Assembly: GCA_016845105.1 (NCBI GenBank)
Contig: JAERTF010000035.1
Location: 1 to 49,386 of the forward strand
DNA from: Bacteroidota bacterium
GTDB taxonomy: Bacteria > Bacteroidota > Bacteroidia > Bacteroidales > F082
DNA: 49,386 nt
Reading direction: 5' to 3'
Under the pieces are notes generated by a model. That model did not search any database, was not told where the DNA came from, and worked only from the letters and a program-made list of their open reading frames with translations. Made by a program: the position numbers and the translations under genes. Below are positions 40,820 through 49,386 of this stretch, piece after piece. The number at the start of each line of letters is the position of its first letter. Position 1 is the stretch's first letter.

Positions 40820-42706
40820 ATGAGAATAGTGAAAATCATATTTATTATACCGGCATTTCTGTTCACTATATTGAGTTTTGGGCAACCCAATGAAATTAAA
40901 AAATACTCAAATGCCAGACTTGCTATAATAATAGACAGTCTTGAGCAAGTAGTTTCAACTTCAACTGAAATTAATAAAAGTAATTTGCTATATGAATTAG
41001 CCATACTTTACGCCCAAATTGATCATGAGCAGGCAATTTCATATGCCCATCAATTTATTAATAATAACAATCCACATTCATCAGTTAAACTCAATGATAT
41101 ATACAGTTTGCTGGCACAGATATATCAAACACAACAAAATATTGATTCTAGTTACTACTATATGAATCTGCAAAGCATGTTAATTGAGGATTTTCAGATT
41201 GAGAAGAATGAGAGTTTGAAAAGCAAATATTTGCATGCTTTACTGAATGATAATGATGGAAAAACGATTCTTGGATTCGGAATTTTTAATTTTTTGATCA
41301 TCTTAGTGTTGTTAATAGCAATATTTGCTCTGATCATTTACTTTTTTATTTCAAAAAATAAATTTCAAAAAGAAGTAGCGGTAAAAAATTCTGAGCTTGA
41401 GCAAGCGAACATAAAACTTCAAAAGTTTAAAGATGAATTGCAACAAGCTATAATGGAAAATACATATGAACGAGCCATTGAATTAGAGAAAACTAGCAAT
41501 GATATTGTTGAATTACGAAAGTCTCTTAAAAAAGCTGAAGAATCTAATTATCTAAAAAATGCATTTCTTGGAACAATGAGTCATAAAATAAGGACTCCTT
41601 TAAGTGGTATAATGGGGTTTTCGGATATGCTTGAAACCGAACTTGCTTTAAAAGGTAACGAAGATCTTTATGAGTTTGCCAAAAATATTCAAGAAGCTGG
41701 TGAGAAATTAATGAGCTTGATAACTAATATTATTGATATCTCAAGTATTGAGGCAAATATATTAGAATTGAATATTTCAGAATGTAATATCAATGAATTG
41801 GTTAGTGATATTGAAAAAAAGTATATTTCAAAGGCTAGGGAAAAGGGACTGATATTTAAAACAAAACTTGATGCCGGATTGCCAGAATTGGAAATTGACA
41901 GAGTTAATCTTGAAAAAGTTTTGAATGTTGTAATGGATAATGCAATTCAGTACACACCCAAGGGCTTTGTTACACTATCAACCACGTATGATTCCAAATT
42001 AAACAAAGCTATAATTGAAGTAAAAGATAAGGGAATTAGCATTGATAAAGACACCATGAAAATGCTAGTTGATTCATTTGATTATACAAAGCATGGTAGT
42101 TCATTAACATACAAAGGACATGGGTTGGGATTAATACTTGCACATAGATTAGTAACCCTAATGAACGGAACTCTTGTGCTTAATTCAAAGCAAGGAGTTG
42201 GAACTTCGGTTAAAATAAAATTGCCTTGTTCATCGGAAAGTAGCAGCAACATGGGTAGTAATTCATCCGATTCTCATAATGCGTCAATAGTTAGTGCCCC
42301 AGAATTAGGTAGACTTAAGGTTTTTGTTGTTGAAGATGATAGAATGAACCGTATGGTGATTGAAAAAATGCTCAAGAAAACTGGCGATGTTACTACTTCA
42401 TCTGATGGAAAAGAAGCATTAAATAAACTACAAAAGAAATGCTCATCTTCTTGTTATTATGATGTAATACTTGTTGATATTAATTTGCCTGCCCCATGGG
42501 ATGGGGTTAAGCTTTTGCAGGAAATAAGGAGAAGATTCCCCCATATGAATAATACTCCCTTTATCGCGCAAACAGCATATGCTATGTCTGGTGATAAAGA
42601 TTTATATTTAGATGCAGGTTTTAACGATTACATATCTAAACCAATCAATAAAAACGAATTAATAACAATGATACAAAAGCAATTGGAATTGATTAAAAAA
42701 CAATAG
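40820..42706 (+). CDS. Hybrid sensor histidine kinase with altered H-box
   Basis: A 628-residue membrane kinase. Signal peptide (1-21), a short extracytoplasmic region with TPR-like helices (about 45-125), a transmembrane helix (about 155-178), a coiled coil, HisKA (about 245-312), HATPase_c (about 365-470) and a REC domain (about 498-622). REC has Asp506/507, Asp553 (ILVDINLP), Thr and Lys positions intact. HATPase has Asn374, Asp403 and the G2 loop GHGLGL (433-438), but the G1 loop reads DKGISI. The H-box is SHKIRTPL: His255 is present but the next residue, normally Glu or Asp, is Lys256. Function may be phosphatase-biased or unusual. The ATG at 40820 fits a signal peptide; a TTG at 40799 would add 7 residues. 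Confidence 0.88.
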   Translation: MRIVKIIFIIPAFLFTILSFGQPNEIKKYSNARLAIIIDSLEQVVSTSTEINKSNLLYELAILYAQIDHEQAISYAHQFINNNNPHSSVKLNDIYSLLAQIYQTQQNIDSSYYYMNLQSMLIEDFQIEKNESLKSKYLHALLNDNDGKTILGFGIFNFLIILVLLIAIFALIIYFFISKNKFQKEVAVKNSELEQANIKLQKFKDELQQAIMENTYERAIELEKTSNDIVELRKSLKKAEESNYLKNAFLGTMSHKIRTPLSGIMGFSDMLETELALKGNEDLYEFAKNIQEAGEKLMSLITNIIDISSIEANILELNISECNINELVSDIEKKYISKAREKGLIFKTKLDAGLPELEIDRVNLEKVLNVVMDNAIQYTPKGFVTLSTTYDSKLNKAIIEVKDKGISIDKDTMKMLVDSFDYTKHGSSLTYKGHGLGLILAHRLVTLMNGTLVLNSKQGVGTSVKIKLPCSSESSSNMGSNSSDSHNASIVSAPELGRLKVFVVEDDRMNRMVIEKMLKKTGDVTTSSDGKEALNKLQKKCSSSCYYDVILVDINLPAPWDGVKLLQEIRRRFPHMNNTPFIAQTAYAMSGDKDLYLDAGFNDYISKPINKNELITMIQKQLELIKKQ

Positions 42707-42810
42707 TCAAACGATTGCACTGTGTTTTAATACTGGCCAAAATCCCAAAAGATATTCAAATATATTAGGTTACCACTATAAATTCTTATACTAAAGTTGA
42801 TAAATAAATA

Positions 42811-42818
42811 TAAATTTG
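42811..42818 (+). promoter_or_regulatory. -7 element for fructose-bisphosphate aldolase
   Basis: TAAATTTG matches TAnnTTTG, 33 nt before the ATG at 42852. Confidence 0.45.
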
Positions 42819-42851
42819 TAGACTGTTATTTAAATCAAAAATACTATAACG

Positions 42852-43931
42852 ATGACACTAAGAATTTCTGATAAGGTTAAGCCAGGATTTGTTTATGGCG
42901 AAGACCTAAATACAATATTTGATATTGCTAAAAAAAATAGTTTCGCTCTTCCAGCAGTAAATGTGGTTGGAACAGATTCGTCAAATGCTGTAATGGAAGC
43001 AGCAAAAGATGTTAATTCACCGGTTATTATCCAATTTTCAAATGGTGGTGGAGCTTTTTATGCCGGAAAAGGATTAACTAATGATGGTGAGAAAGCAGCC
43101 ATTGCAGGATCAGTTTCAGGAGCACTACATGTTCATAAGCTTGCGGAGTTATATGGAATTCCGATTATTCTTCATACTGACCATGCAGCTAAAAAGCTAT
43201 TACCATGGATTGACGGACTACTAGATGCAGGAGAAGAGTATTTTAAGGAAACAGGCAAGCCATTATTTAGTTCCCATATGCTTGATTTAAGTGAGGAGCC
43301 TCTTGAAGAAAACCTTGAAATATGCAAGAAGTATCTTGAGAGAATGAACAAAATGGGAATGACACTTGAGATAGAACTTGGGATTACAGGTGGTGAAGAA
43401 GATGGTGTTGATAATACAGATATTGATAGCTCAAAACTTTATACACAACCAGAGGAAGTTGCCAGAGCATATGAAGTTCTTTCGGAAGTTAGTAATAACT
43501 TTACAATTGCTGCAGCTTTTGGTAATGTACATGGCGTATATAAACCTGGTAATGTAAAACTTGAGCCTGCAATCCTTAAAAACTCTCAGGCATATATAAG
43601 TGATAAATACAATAAGGATTATAATTCAGTAAACTTTGTATTCCATGGTGGTTCAGGATCAGAACCTGCAAAAATTAAGGAGGCAATATCATATGGAGTT
43701 ATTAAAATGAACATTGATACCGATACCCAATGGGCTGCATGGGATGGTGTTCGCGAATATGAAGCAAAATATCATGATTATCTTCAGGGACAGATTGGGA
43801 ATCCTGATGGTGATGATGTGCCAAATAAAAAATATTATGATCCTAGAAAATGGCTTAGGGCTGGTGAACAATCGATGGTAGAAAGATTAAAAAGAGCATT
43901 TGAAGAATTAAATTGTATTGATAGGTATTAA
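42852..43931 (+). CDS. fbaA: Fructose-bisphosphate aldolase, class II
   Basis: A 359-residue zinc aldolase of the class IIA type (E. coli FbaA-like). Catalytic Asp110 and zinc ligand His111 lie in LHTDHAAKKLLPW; the second and third zinc His are in FGNVHGVYKPG (about 230) and FHGGSGS (about 265). NIDTDTQWA follows as the phosphate-binding part. It splits fructose 1,6-bisphosphate in glycolysis and gluconeogenesis. Length matches the long class IIA form. It stands alone with its own -7 box; a 13-bp inverted repeat lies downstream. Confidence 0.96.
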   Translation: MTLRISDKVKPGFVYGEDLNTIFDIAKKNSFALPAVNVVGTDSSNAVMEAAKDVNSPVIIQFSNGGGAFYAGKGLTNDGEKAAIAGSVSGALHVHKLAELYGIPIILHTDHAAKKLLPWIDGLLDAGEEYFKETGKPLFSSHMLDLSEEPLEENLEICKKYLERMNKMGMTLEIELGITGGEEDGVDNTDIDSSKLYTQPEEVARAYEVLSEVSNNFTIAAAFGNVHGVYKPGNVKLEPAILKNSQAYISDKYNKDYNSVNFVFHGGSGSEPAKIKEAISYGVIKMNIDTDTQWAAWDGVREYEAKYHDYLQGQIGNPDGDDVPNKKYYDPRKWLRAGEQSMVERLKRAFEELNCIDRY

Positions 43932-43944
43932 AATTAAATTAGTA

Positions 43945-43988
43945 TAATGGAGTATTGGGTTAGCTATCAAATAAACAATACTCCATTA
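43945..43988. promoter_or_regulatory. 13-bp perfect inverted repeat after fbaA
   Basis: TAATGGAGTATTG (43945-43957) and CAATACTCCATTA (43976-43988) are perfect inverse copies separated by 18 nt. No T run follows, so it is either a terminator without a U tract or an RNA or DNA regulatory structure. It lies between fbaA (13 nt after its stop) and the small gene at 44022. Confidence 0.55.
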
Positions 43989-44021
43989 ACTAAAAACCAT
44001 ATCACTCTTTAACTTAAAGTA

Positions 44022-44423
44022 ATGACTGACTATCCTCCAAAAATACTGCTTGCATTTGGTGAAACTTTTTCACATGATTGGGAAGAATTTCATAGTTGGC
44101 TAATGGAGAATGGTTACCCAGAGTTAGCAGCACTTAGCAGTGGAATTAGAGGAAGTGACGAAGCTGTAAATTGGTTGATCAAAAACAATTATCCCCAACT
44201 GGCGGCATTGGATGGAGCAATTGACAATAAGCCCGATGCTTATGCCTGGCTTCAAAAACATGAATTCTTTTTTTTGGTGGTTTTCGCCGATGCAGTAAAT
44301 GAAAAACCTGAAGCAATTGCATGGTTTAATGATAACGACTTGAAAATATTTACAGTACTAGCTGCTAAAATCAATAGCTACCGTAGCAATCAAACCTTTG
44401 ATTATCATAAGTTGCATTTTTGA
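44022..44423 (+). CDS. Small protein of 25-residue tandem repeats, function unknown
   Basis: A 133-residue cytosolic protein with no signal or membrane segment. It consists of about four helical repeats of exactly 25 residues: Trp26, Trp51, Trp76 and Trp101 all precede L/F, and Tyr-Pro or an equivalent aromatic pair starts the next unit (YPELAAL, YPQLAAL, FFFLVVF, LKIFTVL). Consensus: W-L-x4-Y-P-x-L-A-A-L-x-x-A-I, with a charged turn. This looks like an alpha-hairpin solenoid, resembling ankyrin-like or other short alpha repeats. I do not recognise the family and infer only protein-protein interaction. Confidence 0.75.
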   Translation: MTDYPPKILLAFGETFSHDWEEFHSWLMENGYPELAALSSGIRGSDEAVNWLIKNNYPQLAALDGAIDNKPDAYAWLQKHEFFFLVVFADAVNEKPEAIAWFNDNDLKIFTVLAAKINSYRSNQTFDYHKLHF

Positions 44424-44469
44424 TACCAACTGAATTAGCAGAATTAATTGTATCAGTAGAAACAACAAT

Positions 44470-44518
44470 AAAAAAAACCAAGATTATGAGTTCTACTATT
44501 GAACATCATAAATCTTGG
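44470..44518 (-). terminator. Terminator of the dihydroorotate dehydrogenase-like gene
   Basis: On the minus strand a stem (CCAAGATT at 44478-44485 pairs with AATCTTGG at 44511-44518, extended by an ATGA/TCAT pair around a bulge) is followed by eight Ts (complement of 44470-44477). A 10-bp direct repeat CTCTTGTATC (44519-44528 and 44533-44542) lies just upstream on this strand. Confidence 0.7.
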
Positions 44519-44549
44519 CTCTTGTATCTTGACTCTTGTATCCTTTACA

Positions 44550-45557
44550 TTATATCGGATAATCCTTAAAAATCTCAGCTGATTTCATAAGTATATCAAC
44601 GTATTGTGCTCTGCGATATGCATAAGGATCCTTAATGTTCTTCTTACTTAGGTTTCCTCTAAAATCTTCTAATGTTTCATATTGCTTGTTAGCCATCCAA
44701 ATCTCCATATCTTCAAGCATCTTTGTAATTTGTTGTGGGCCATGCTTATAAATAGCACTAACAACTTCAACAACATTTGCTCCGGCCAATATCATTTTAA
44801 TAACATCTTCACCAGTAAAAATACCGCGGTTGGCACAAATATCAGCATTAATATTATCATAAAGTAAACCTACATAACGCAATGGCAATCGTGCATCATA
44901 TTCTGAGCTAAGGTTATATGGGAATGTCATTTTTTCCAGATTGATATTAATATCAGGATGGAAAAGACGATTAAATAATACAAAACCATCAGCACCTTTA
45001 CGATCCATTTCTTTAAATGTATAAAGAGGATTGGTATAAAACGGGCTTAACTTAACACTTACAGGAATTTTAACTGCAGCTTTTACCTTTTCAATGATAT
45101 CGAGTTCTGAATTTAGGATAGATCTACCTTCCAATTCAAAATCCTTTGGGTTATTATAAAAGTTTAGCTCAAGTGCATCAGCACCAGCTTCTTCAAGTTT
45201 TTTTGAATACTCTTCCCAAGTGTCATCATATATGGCATTTAAACTTGCTATCACAGGGATATCAACAGCGTCTTTGGCATCTGCAAAATTCATTAAGAAA
45301 TCTTCAGGACCAGCATCGAAACTATCGTTAAAACCCGATGACATTTCTGCATGTCGTTCATTATTACCTTTCATTGTTTGATCCATTTCAAGGTTTTCCA
45401 AGTGAATTTGTTCTTCAAACAATGATTTGTAAACTATAGCTGATGCACCGGCATCTTCAAGTTTTTTTATTGTATCGAGGTCGGTTACAAGATTGCTTGC
45501 TCCAACTACTATAGGGTTTTTTAATTCGAGTCCTAGGTATTTTGTCGAGAGGTCCAT
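44550..45557 (-). CDS. Dihydroorotate dehydrogenase-like flavoprotein
   Basis: A 335-residue TIM-barrel flavoprotein of the DHOD/DHPD superfamily. It starts MDLSTKYLGLELKNPIVVGAS, has PVIASLNAIYDDTWEEYSKK and a KIPVSVKLSPF strand with the FMN-binding Lys, and a GANVVEVVSA phosphate-binding loop near residue 255. The catalytic loop of class 1A DHODH, N-x-S-C-P-N, is here LNFYNNP: the proton-abstracting Cys is Asn. It is therefore one of the DHOD-like proteins of uncertain reaction rather than a pyrimidine enzyme. Divergent from pyruvate:ferredoxin oxidoreductase with a 208-bp shared intergenic region; a redox link through ferredoxin is possible. Confidence 0.85.
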   Translation of the reverse strand: MDLSTKYLGLELKNPIVVGASNLVTDLDTIKKLEDAGASAIVYKSLFEEQIHLENLEMDQTMKGNNERHAEMSSGFNDSFDAGPEDFLMNFADAKDAVDIPVIASLNAIYDDTWEEYSKKLEEAGADALELNFYNNPKDFELEGRSILNSELDIIEKVKAAVKIPVSVKLSPFYTNPLYTFKEMDRKGADGFVLFNRLFHPDININLEKMTFPYNLSSEYDARLPLRYVGLLYDNINADICANRGIFTGEDVIKMILAGANVVEVVSAIYKHGPQQITKMLEDMEIWMANKQYETLEDFRGNLSKKNIKDPYAYRRAQYVDILMKSAEIFKDYPI

Positions 45558-45689
45558 ATTAACTTTTTTTAGACATTATTTTTGTTGGCTGTAAAATTAC
45601 GATATTTTCATTTCCTTTTTAACTTCTTACAATCTAAATTGATTTTAAATTGCATATTTAGACCCAACTAAATGACTAAAATATGGGGG

Positions 45690-45697
45690 TAAATTTG
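45690..45697 (+). promoter_or_regulatory. -7 element for pyruvate:ferredoxin oxidoreductase
   Basis: TAAATTTG matches TAnnTTTG and lies 68 nt before the ATG at 45766, giving a leader of about 60 nt. No clear -33 box. Confidence 0.4.
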
Positions 45698-45765
45698 CTG
45701 AAATGAGTAATTTCGCGACAATTGAAAAATAAGAACATATTTACTACTTTCTAAATATATAAATC

Positions 45766-48700
45766 ATGAACAGAAAGAAAAATTTTATTACATGTGAAGG
45801 TAACTACGCAGCATCATATATTGCATATATGTTTAGCGAGGTTGCAGCTATTTATCCTATTACCCCATCATCCGATATGGCTGAGTACATTGACCAATGG
45901 GCTGCCAACGGAAAGAAAAATATTTTTGGCGAAACAGTTAAAGTTGCAGAAATGCAGTCAGAAGGTGGTGCCTCAGGTGCCGTGCACGGTTCATTACAAG
46001 CTGGTGCATTAACTAGTACTTATACTGCATCACAAGGATTACTACTAATGATTCCAAATATGTATAAAATGTCTGGTGAGTTGTTGCCAGCTGTTTTCCA
46101 TGTTAGTGCTCGTAGTCTTGCAGCCCAAGCTCTTTCTATTTTTGGTGATCATAGTGATGTTATGAGTACACGTCAAACTGGTTTTGCAATGCTTGCTACC
46201 AGTAGTGCTCAGGAAATAATGGATATTGCAGGTATAGCTCACCTAACCGCAATTAAATCACGAATCCCGTTTATACATTTCTTCGATGGTTTTAGAACTT
46301 CTCATGAGTTAATGAAAGTAGAAGCTATGGATCAGGATGAAATGGCAAAATTGGTTGATTATGACGCACTGCAGCGATTTAGAGATAATGCCCTTAATCC
46401 TGAACATCCTGTAACCAGGGGAACTGCTCAAAATCCTGATATTTATTTCCAATCAAGAGAAGCAGCAGCTAAATTTTATGATTTGATTCCGGATATGGTT
46501 GAAGACTATATGCAGGAAGTATATAAAATTACTGGACGCGAGTATCATCCTTTTACATATTATGGTGCCGAGGATGCGGAAAATATTATTGTTGCAATTG
46601 GTTCAATTACCGAGGTAATTAAAGAAGTAGTTGATTTCAAAAATGCCAATGGTGAAAATGTAGGATTAATAACTGTACACCTCTATCGTCCGTTTTCTGA
46701 AAAATACTTCATGAAAGTATTCCCTAAAACTGCAAAACGTGTTGCAGTTCTTGATAGAACCAAAGAAATTGGTGCAAATGGCGAACCTCTTTATCTTGAT
46801 ATAAGAGATTTATTCTATGAAAAAGATAATTCACCAATGATTATAGGTGGTCGTTATGGCCTTAGTTCAAAGGATACTACTCCTGCCATGATTATGTCAG
46901 TTTATGATAACCTTGCAGCATCAAAACCTAAGAATGGGTTTACAGTGGGTATTGTTGATGATGTTAAACATACATCTTTACCATTATTACCAGAAATCAG
47001 TGTTGCTCCTGCAAGTACTTATGAAGCTAAATTTTATGGCTTAGGTGCTGATGGTACTGTGGGTGCGAATAAAAACTCCATTAAGATAATTGGTGGGTCA
47101 ACCGATAAATATTGTCAAGCATATTTCTCTTATGATTCAAAAAAATCGGGTGGTATTACAATTAGCCATTTAAGATTTGGGGACAATCCCATTAGATCAC
47201 ATTACCTTGTTGGAACTCCAAACTTCGTAGCTTGTCATGTTCCAGCATATCTCGAAAAATATGATATGCTTAAAGGTCTCAGAAAAGGTGGTACATTTTT
47301 ATTAAATAGTATCTGGGATGCAGATGAAACAAAAAATCGTCTTCCGGATCATATGAAGAAATATCTTGCTGAAAATGATATTCAGATGTATATCATAAAT
47401 GCAACAAAAATTGCTGATGAAATTGGATTAGGCAATCGTACCAATACAATTATGCAATCTGCTTTCTTTAAAGTAGCTGAGGTTATTCCTTACGAAGATG
47501 CTGTTAAGGAAATGAAAACAGCCATTCATAAAACCTATGGTAATAAAGGAGAAGAGATTGTAAATATGAACTATGCCGCAGTTGATAACGGTGGCGAAGT
47601 TGTAAAAGTTGAGATCCCATCAGAATGGAAAGACATAGTTGTTGTACCCAAAGAGGATGACAAAAATCTACCAGAATTCATTAGAAATGTTGTTGATCCA
47701 ATTAATAGCCAAAAAGGAGATTCACTGCCAGTTAGTACTTTCAATGGTCGCGAAGATGGTACATTCCCAAATGGAACAACTGCTTTTGAAAAACGTGGTA
47801 TTGCAACAAGTGTTCCTGAATGGCAGGAAGAAAATTGTATACAATGTAATCAATGTTCACATGTATGTCCTCATGCTGCAATTCGTCCTTTCTTGCTAAC
47901 TGACGAAGAAGCTGCAAATGCTCCGGAAGGAACAAAAGTTATACAGGGAGCAGGTCCTCTAAAAGCATTCAAATATAGAATCCAGGTAAGTGCTCTTGAT
48001 TGTACAGGTTGTGGAGTTTGTGTTGAGGTTTGTCCATCCAAAGAGAAATCACTTGTTATGGAAGCAATAGGTACACAGCTCGATGAAATCGACAGATGGA
48101 ATTACATGCACGAAAAAGTAGGGTATAAAGAAGATATAGTACCTAAAGATAAAAGTGTTAAGAATAGCCAGTTTGCTCAACCATTATTTGAGTTCTCAGG
48201 TGCTTGTGCTGGTTGTGGTGAAACACCATATATAAAAACGATTACTCAGTTATTTGGTGAGAGAATGATGATTGCCAATGCAACTGGTTGTTCATCCATT
48301 TACGGAGGATCGGCACCTGCAACACCATATTGCAAGCACGAAGAAAGTGGAAAAGGACCAGCTTGGGCAAATTCACTATTTGAAGATAATGCTGAGTTTG
48401 GTTTTGGTATGGCATTGGGAGTTGAAAAACTTAGAGAGCGTTTAGCCATTAAGATGAGCGAAGCTATCGAAAATGGATTTACTGACAAATCCAAAGAAGC
48501 AATGAAAAACTGGATTGAGAATAAAGATCTGGCAAATGCTTCTGTGAATGCTTCAAAAGAGGTAGTTATCGCCCTTAAAGATGAAAAAAGTCCACTTGCA
48601 AAAGAAATTCTCGACCTTGAACAATATATGGTTAAGAAGTCGCAGTGGATATTTGGAGGTGACGGTTGGGCTTACGACATTGGATTTGGTGGACTTGATC

Positions 48701-49299
48701 ATGTATTGGCATCAGGAGATGATGTAAATGTATTGGTTATGGATACTGAGGTTTATTCAAACACTGGTGGTCAGGCTTCAAAAGCAACACCAACTGGCTC
48801 TGTGGCTAAGTTTGCAGCTTCTGGAAAGAAAATCAGAAAGAAGGACCTTGGAGCAATGGCTATGACATATGGTTATGTTTACGTAGCTCAAATTGCAATG
48901 GGAGCAAGTCAGGCACAAGCCTTTAAAGCTATTAAAGAGGCCGAAGCTTATCCTGGTCCTTCTCTTGTAATAGCCTATTCACCATGTATTGCGCACGGTA
49001 TTAAAGGTGGTATGAGTGGAGCTCAGCAAGAAGAAAAGTTTGCTGTTGAGGCTGGATACTGGCATACATATCGTTACAATCCATTGGTAGAGGCAGAAGG
49101 TAAAAATCCATTTACACTTGACTCCAAAGAACCTGACTGGACAAAATTCCAGGAATTTCTTGCCAATGAGGTTAGATATGCATCACTTAAAAAATCTTTC
49201 CCAATGGAAGCACGTAAGTTGTTTGCTGAATCGGAAGAAGATGCCAAGTGGAGATATAGAAACTATCAAAGATTAGCTAGTATGGATTATACCAAATAG
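45766..49299 (+). CDS. nifJ: Pyruvate:ferredoxin (flavodoxin) oxidoreductase
   Basis: A 1177-residue single-chain enzyme that oxidises pyruvate to acetyl-CoA and CO2 and reduces ferredoxin or flavodoxin. All PFOR domains are in order: the pyrimidine-binding gamma/alpha-like domain (YPITPSSDMAEY near the start), the CoA/delta regions, a ferredoxin-like domain with two 4Fe-4S motifs (CIQCNQCSHVCP and CTGCGVCVEVCP, about 685-760), and the TPP domain with the proximal cluster (GACAGCGETPY near 810) and GDGWAYDIGFGGLDHVLASG (about 965). Length is typical (about 1170-1200). It indicates low-potential electron metabolism. It has its own -7 box and terminator. Confidence 0.97.
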   Translation: MNRKKNFITCEGNYAASYIAYMFSEVAAIYPITPSSDMAEYIDQWAANGKKNIFGETVKVAEMQSEGGASGAVHGSLQAGALTSTYTASQGLLLMIPNMYKMSGELLPAVFHVSARSLAAQALSIFGDHSDVMSTRQTGFAMLATSSAQEIMDIAGIAHLTAIKSRIPFIHFFDGFRTSHELMKVEAMDQDEMAKLVDYDALQRFRDNALNPEHPVTRGTAQNPDIYFQSREAAAKFYDLIPDMVEDYMQEVYKITGREYHPFTYYGAEDAENIIVAIGSITEVIKEVVDFKNANGENVGLITVHLYRPFSEKYFMKVFPKTAKRVAVLDRTKEIGANGEPLYLDIRDLFYEKDNSPMIIGGRYGLSSKDTTPAMIMSVYDNLAASKPKNGFTVGIVDDVKHTSLPLLPEISVAPASTYEAKFYGLGADGTVGANKNSIKIIGGSTDKYCQAYFSYDSKKSGGITISHLRFGDNPIRSHYLVGTPNFVACHVPAYLEKYDMLKGLRKGGTFLLNSIWDADETKNRLPDHMKKYLAENDIQMYIINATKIADEIGLGNRTNTIMQSAFFKVAEVIPYEDAVKEMKTAIHKTYGNKGEEIVNMNYAAVDNGGEVVKVEIPSEWKDIVVVPKEDDKNLPEFIRNVVDPINSQKGDSLPVSTFNGREDGTFPNGTTAFEKRGIATSVPEWQEENCIQCNQCSHVCPHAAIRPFLLTDEEAANAPEGTKVIQGAGPLKAFKYRIQVSALDCTGCGVCVEVCPSKEKSLVMEAIGTQLDEIDRWNYMHEKVGYKEDIVPKDKSVKNSQFAQPLFEFSGACAGCGETPYIKTITQLFGERMMIANATGCSSIYGGSAPATPYCKHEESGKGPAWANSLFEDNAEFGFGMALGVEKLRERLAIKMSEAIENGFTDKSKEAMKNWIENKDLANASVNASKEVVIALKDEKSPLAKEILDLEQYMVKKSQWIFGGDGWAYDIGFGGLDHVLASGDDVNVLVMDTEVYSNTGGQASKATPTGSVAKFAASGKKIRKKDLGAMAMTYGYVYVAQIAMGASQAQAFKAIKEAEAYPGPSLVIAYSPCIAHGIKGGMSGAQQEEKFAVEAGYWHTYRYNPLVEAEGKNPFTLDSKEPDWTKFQEFLANEVRYASLKKSFPMEARKLFAESEEDAKWRYRNYQRLASMDYTK

Positions 49300-49317
49300 C
49301 AAAAATCAAAATGATAT

Positions 49318-49349
49318 AAGGATGCTTCGAAAGGGGCATCCTTTTTTTT
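49318..49349 (+). terminator. Rho-independent terminator after nifJ
   Basis: AAGGATGC (49318-49325) pairs with GCATCCTT (49336-49343), with a 10-nt loop and a T run to 49349. It starts 19 nt after the nifJ stop. Confidence 0.88.
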
Positions 49350-49386
49350 GCTAATTTATTTAAATGAAATAATAGAAAAGGTTATT

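Noticed and set aside
45231-45252. TGGCA...TTGCT resembling a sigma54 -24/-12 promoter
   Set aside because: The spacing between GG and GC is one base too long and it lies inside the coding region of the DHOD-like gene.
1-49386. CRISPR array, phage or integrative element structure
   Set aside because: No regularly spaced short repeats, integrase, attachment-site duplication at the tRNA, or phage structural genes were seen; the only mobile element trace is the fragment at the left edge.

Overview
The window is AT-rich DNA from a member of the Bacteroidota, most likely class Bacteroidia. Several features point there: type IX secretion system (T9SS) sorting domains of both the A and B types, a PorP/SprF-family protein, -7 elements of the form TAnnTTTG ahead of many genes, a TPR/LuxR-type regulator, the separate-subunit propionyl-CoA carboxylase layout, and an EF-G2-type elongation factor paralogue. 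Pyruvate:ferredoxin oxidoreductase suggests an anaerobic or facultative life. I cannot place the genus.

Layout. 1-80: the 5' end of an IS1595-like transposase, cut by the window edge. 194-4944: arsenate reductase-like protein, class II fumarase, a dual CDGSH iron-sulfur protein, then two glycosyltransferases on the minus strand. 5029-6800: a sigma54-type response regulator followed immediately by an HPt phosphotransfer protein. 6901-19116: a 12-gene plus-strand biosynthetic region of the dialkylresorcinol/flexirubin/aryl-polyene kind (DarA, DarB, hotdog dehydratases, BtrH-like acyltransferase, ABC exporter, thioesterase, ketosynthases, ACP), with a RhaD-like class II aldolase embedded in it. 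19097-19950: a secreted protein and tRNA-Asn on the minus strand. 20193-28645: a three-gene T9SS cassette in which two paralogous giant exoproteins flank a PorP/SprF protein. 28650-32094: a PfkB-family kinase and an EF-G2 paralogue. 32239-36921: a TPR/LuxR-like regulator, a 51-residue charged protein and a YCF48-repeat T9SS cargo. 37039-40663 (minus): biotin carboxylase, biotin carrier and carboxyltransferase subunits of a propionyl-CoA carboxylase. 40790-44423: a hybrid histidine kinase, class II fructose-bisphosphate aldolase and a small 25-residue-repeat protein. 44470-49349: a dihydroorotate dehydrogenase-like protein divergent from pyruvate:ferredoxin oxidoreductase.

How it fits together. 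The biosynthetic region holds the two enzymes that define resorcinol formation from two acyl chains (DarB condensation, DarA), a small type II fatty acid/polyketide-like set to build an unusual acyl chain, and an export/acyl-transfer module. It lacks a ketoreductase, an aromatic ammonia lyase and a CoA ligase, so the product is probably not a classical flexirubin, and a reductase would have to come from elsewhere. The response regulator/HPt pair directly upstream is a plausible but unproven controller. The most unusual items are the ketosynthase fused to a ketosynthase-like domain without its cysteine, the exact 456-bp period in the 1535-residue exoprotein, the EF-G paralogue whose catalytic His is Phe, a histidine kinase with Lys next to its phospho-acceptor His, and a small protein built of exact 25-residue repeats. 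Most genes were assigned by reading motifs; no database search was possible.
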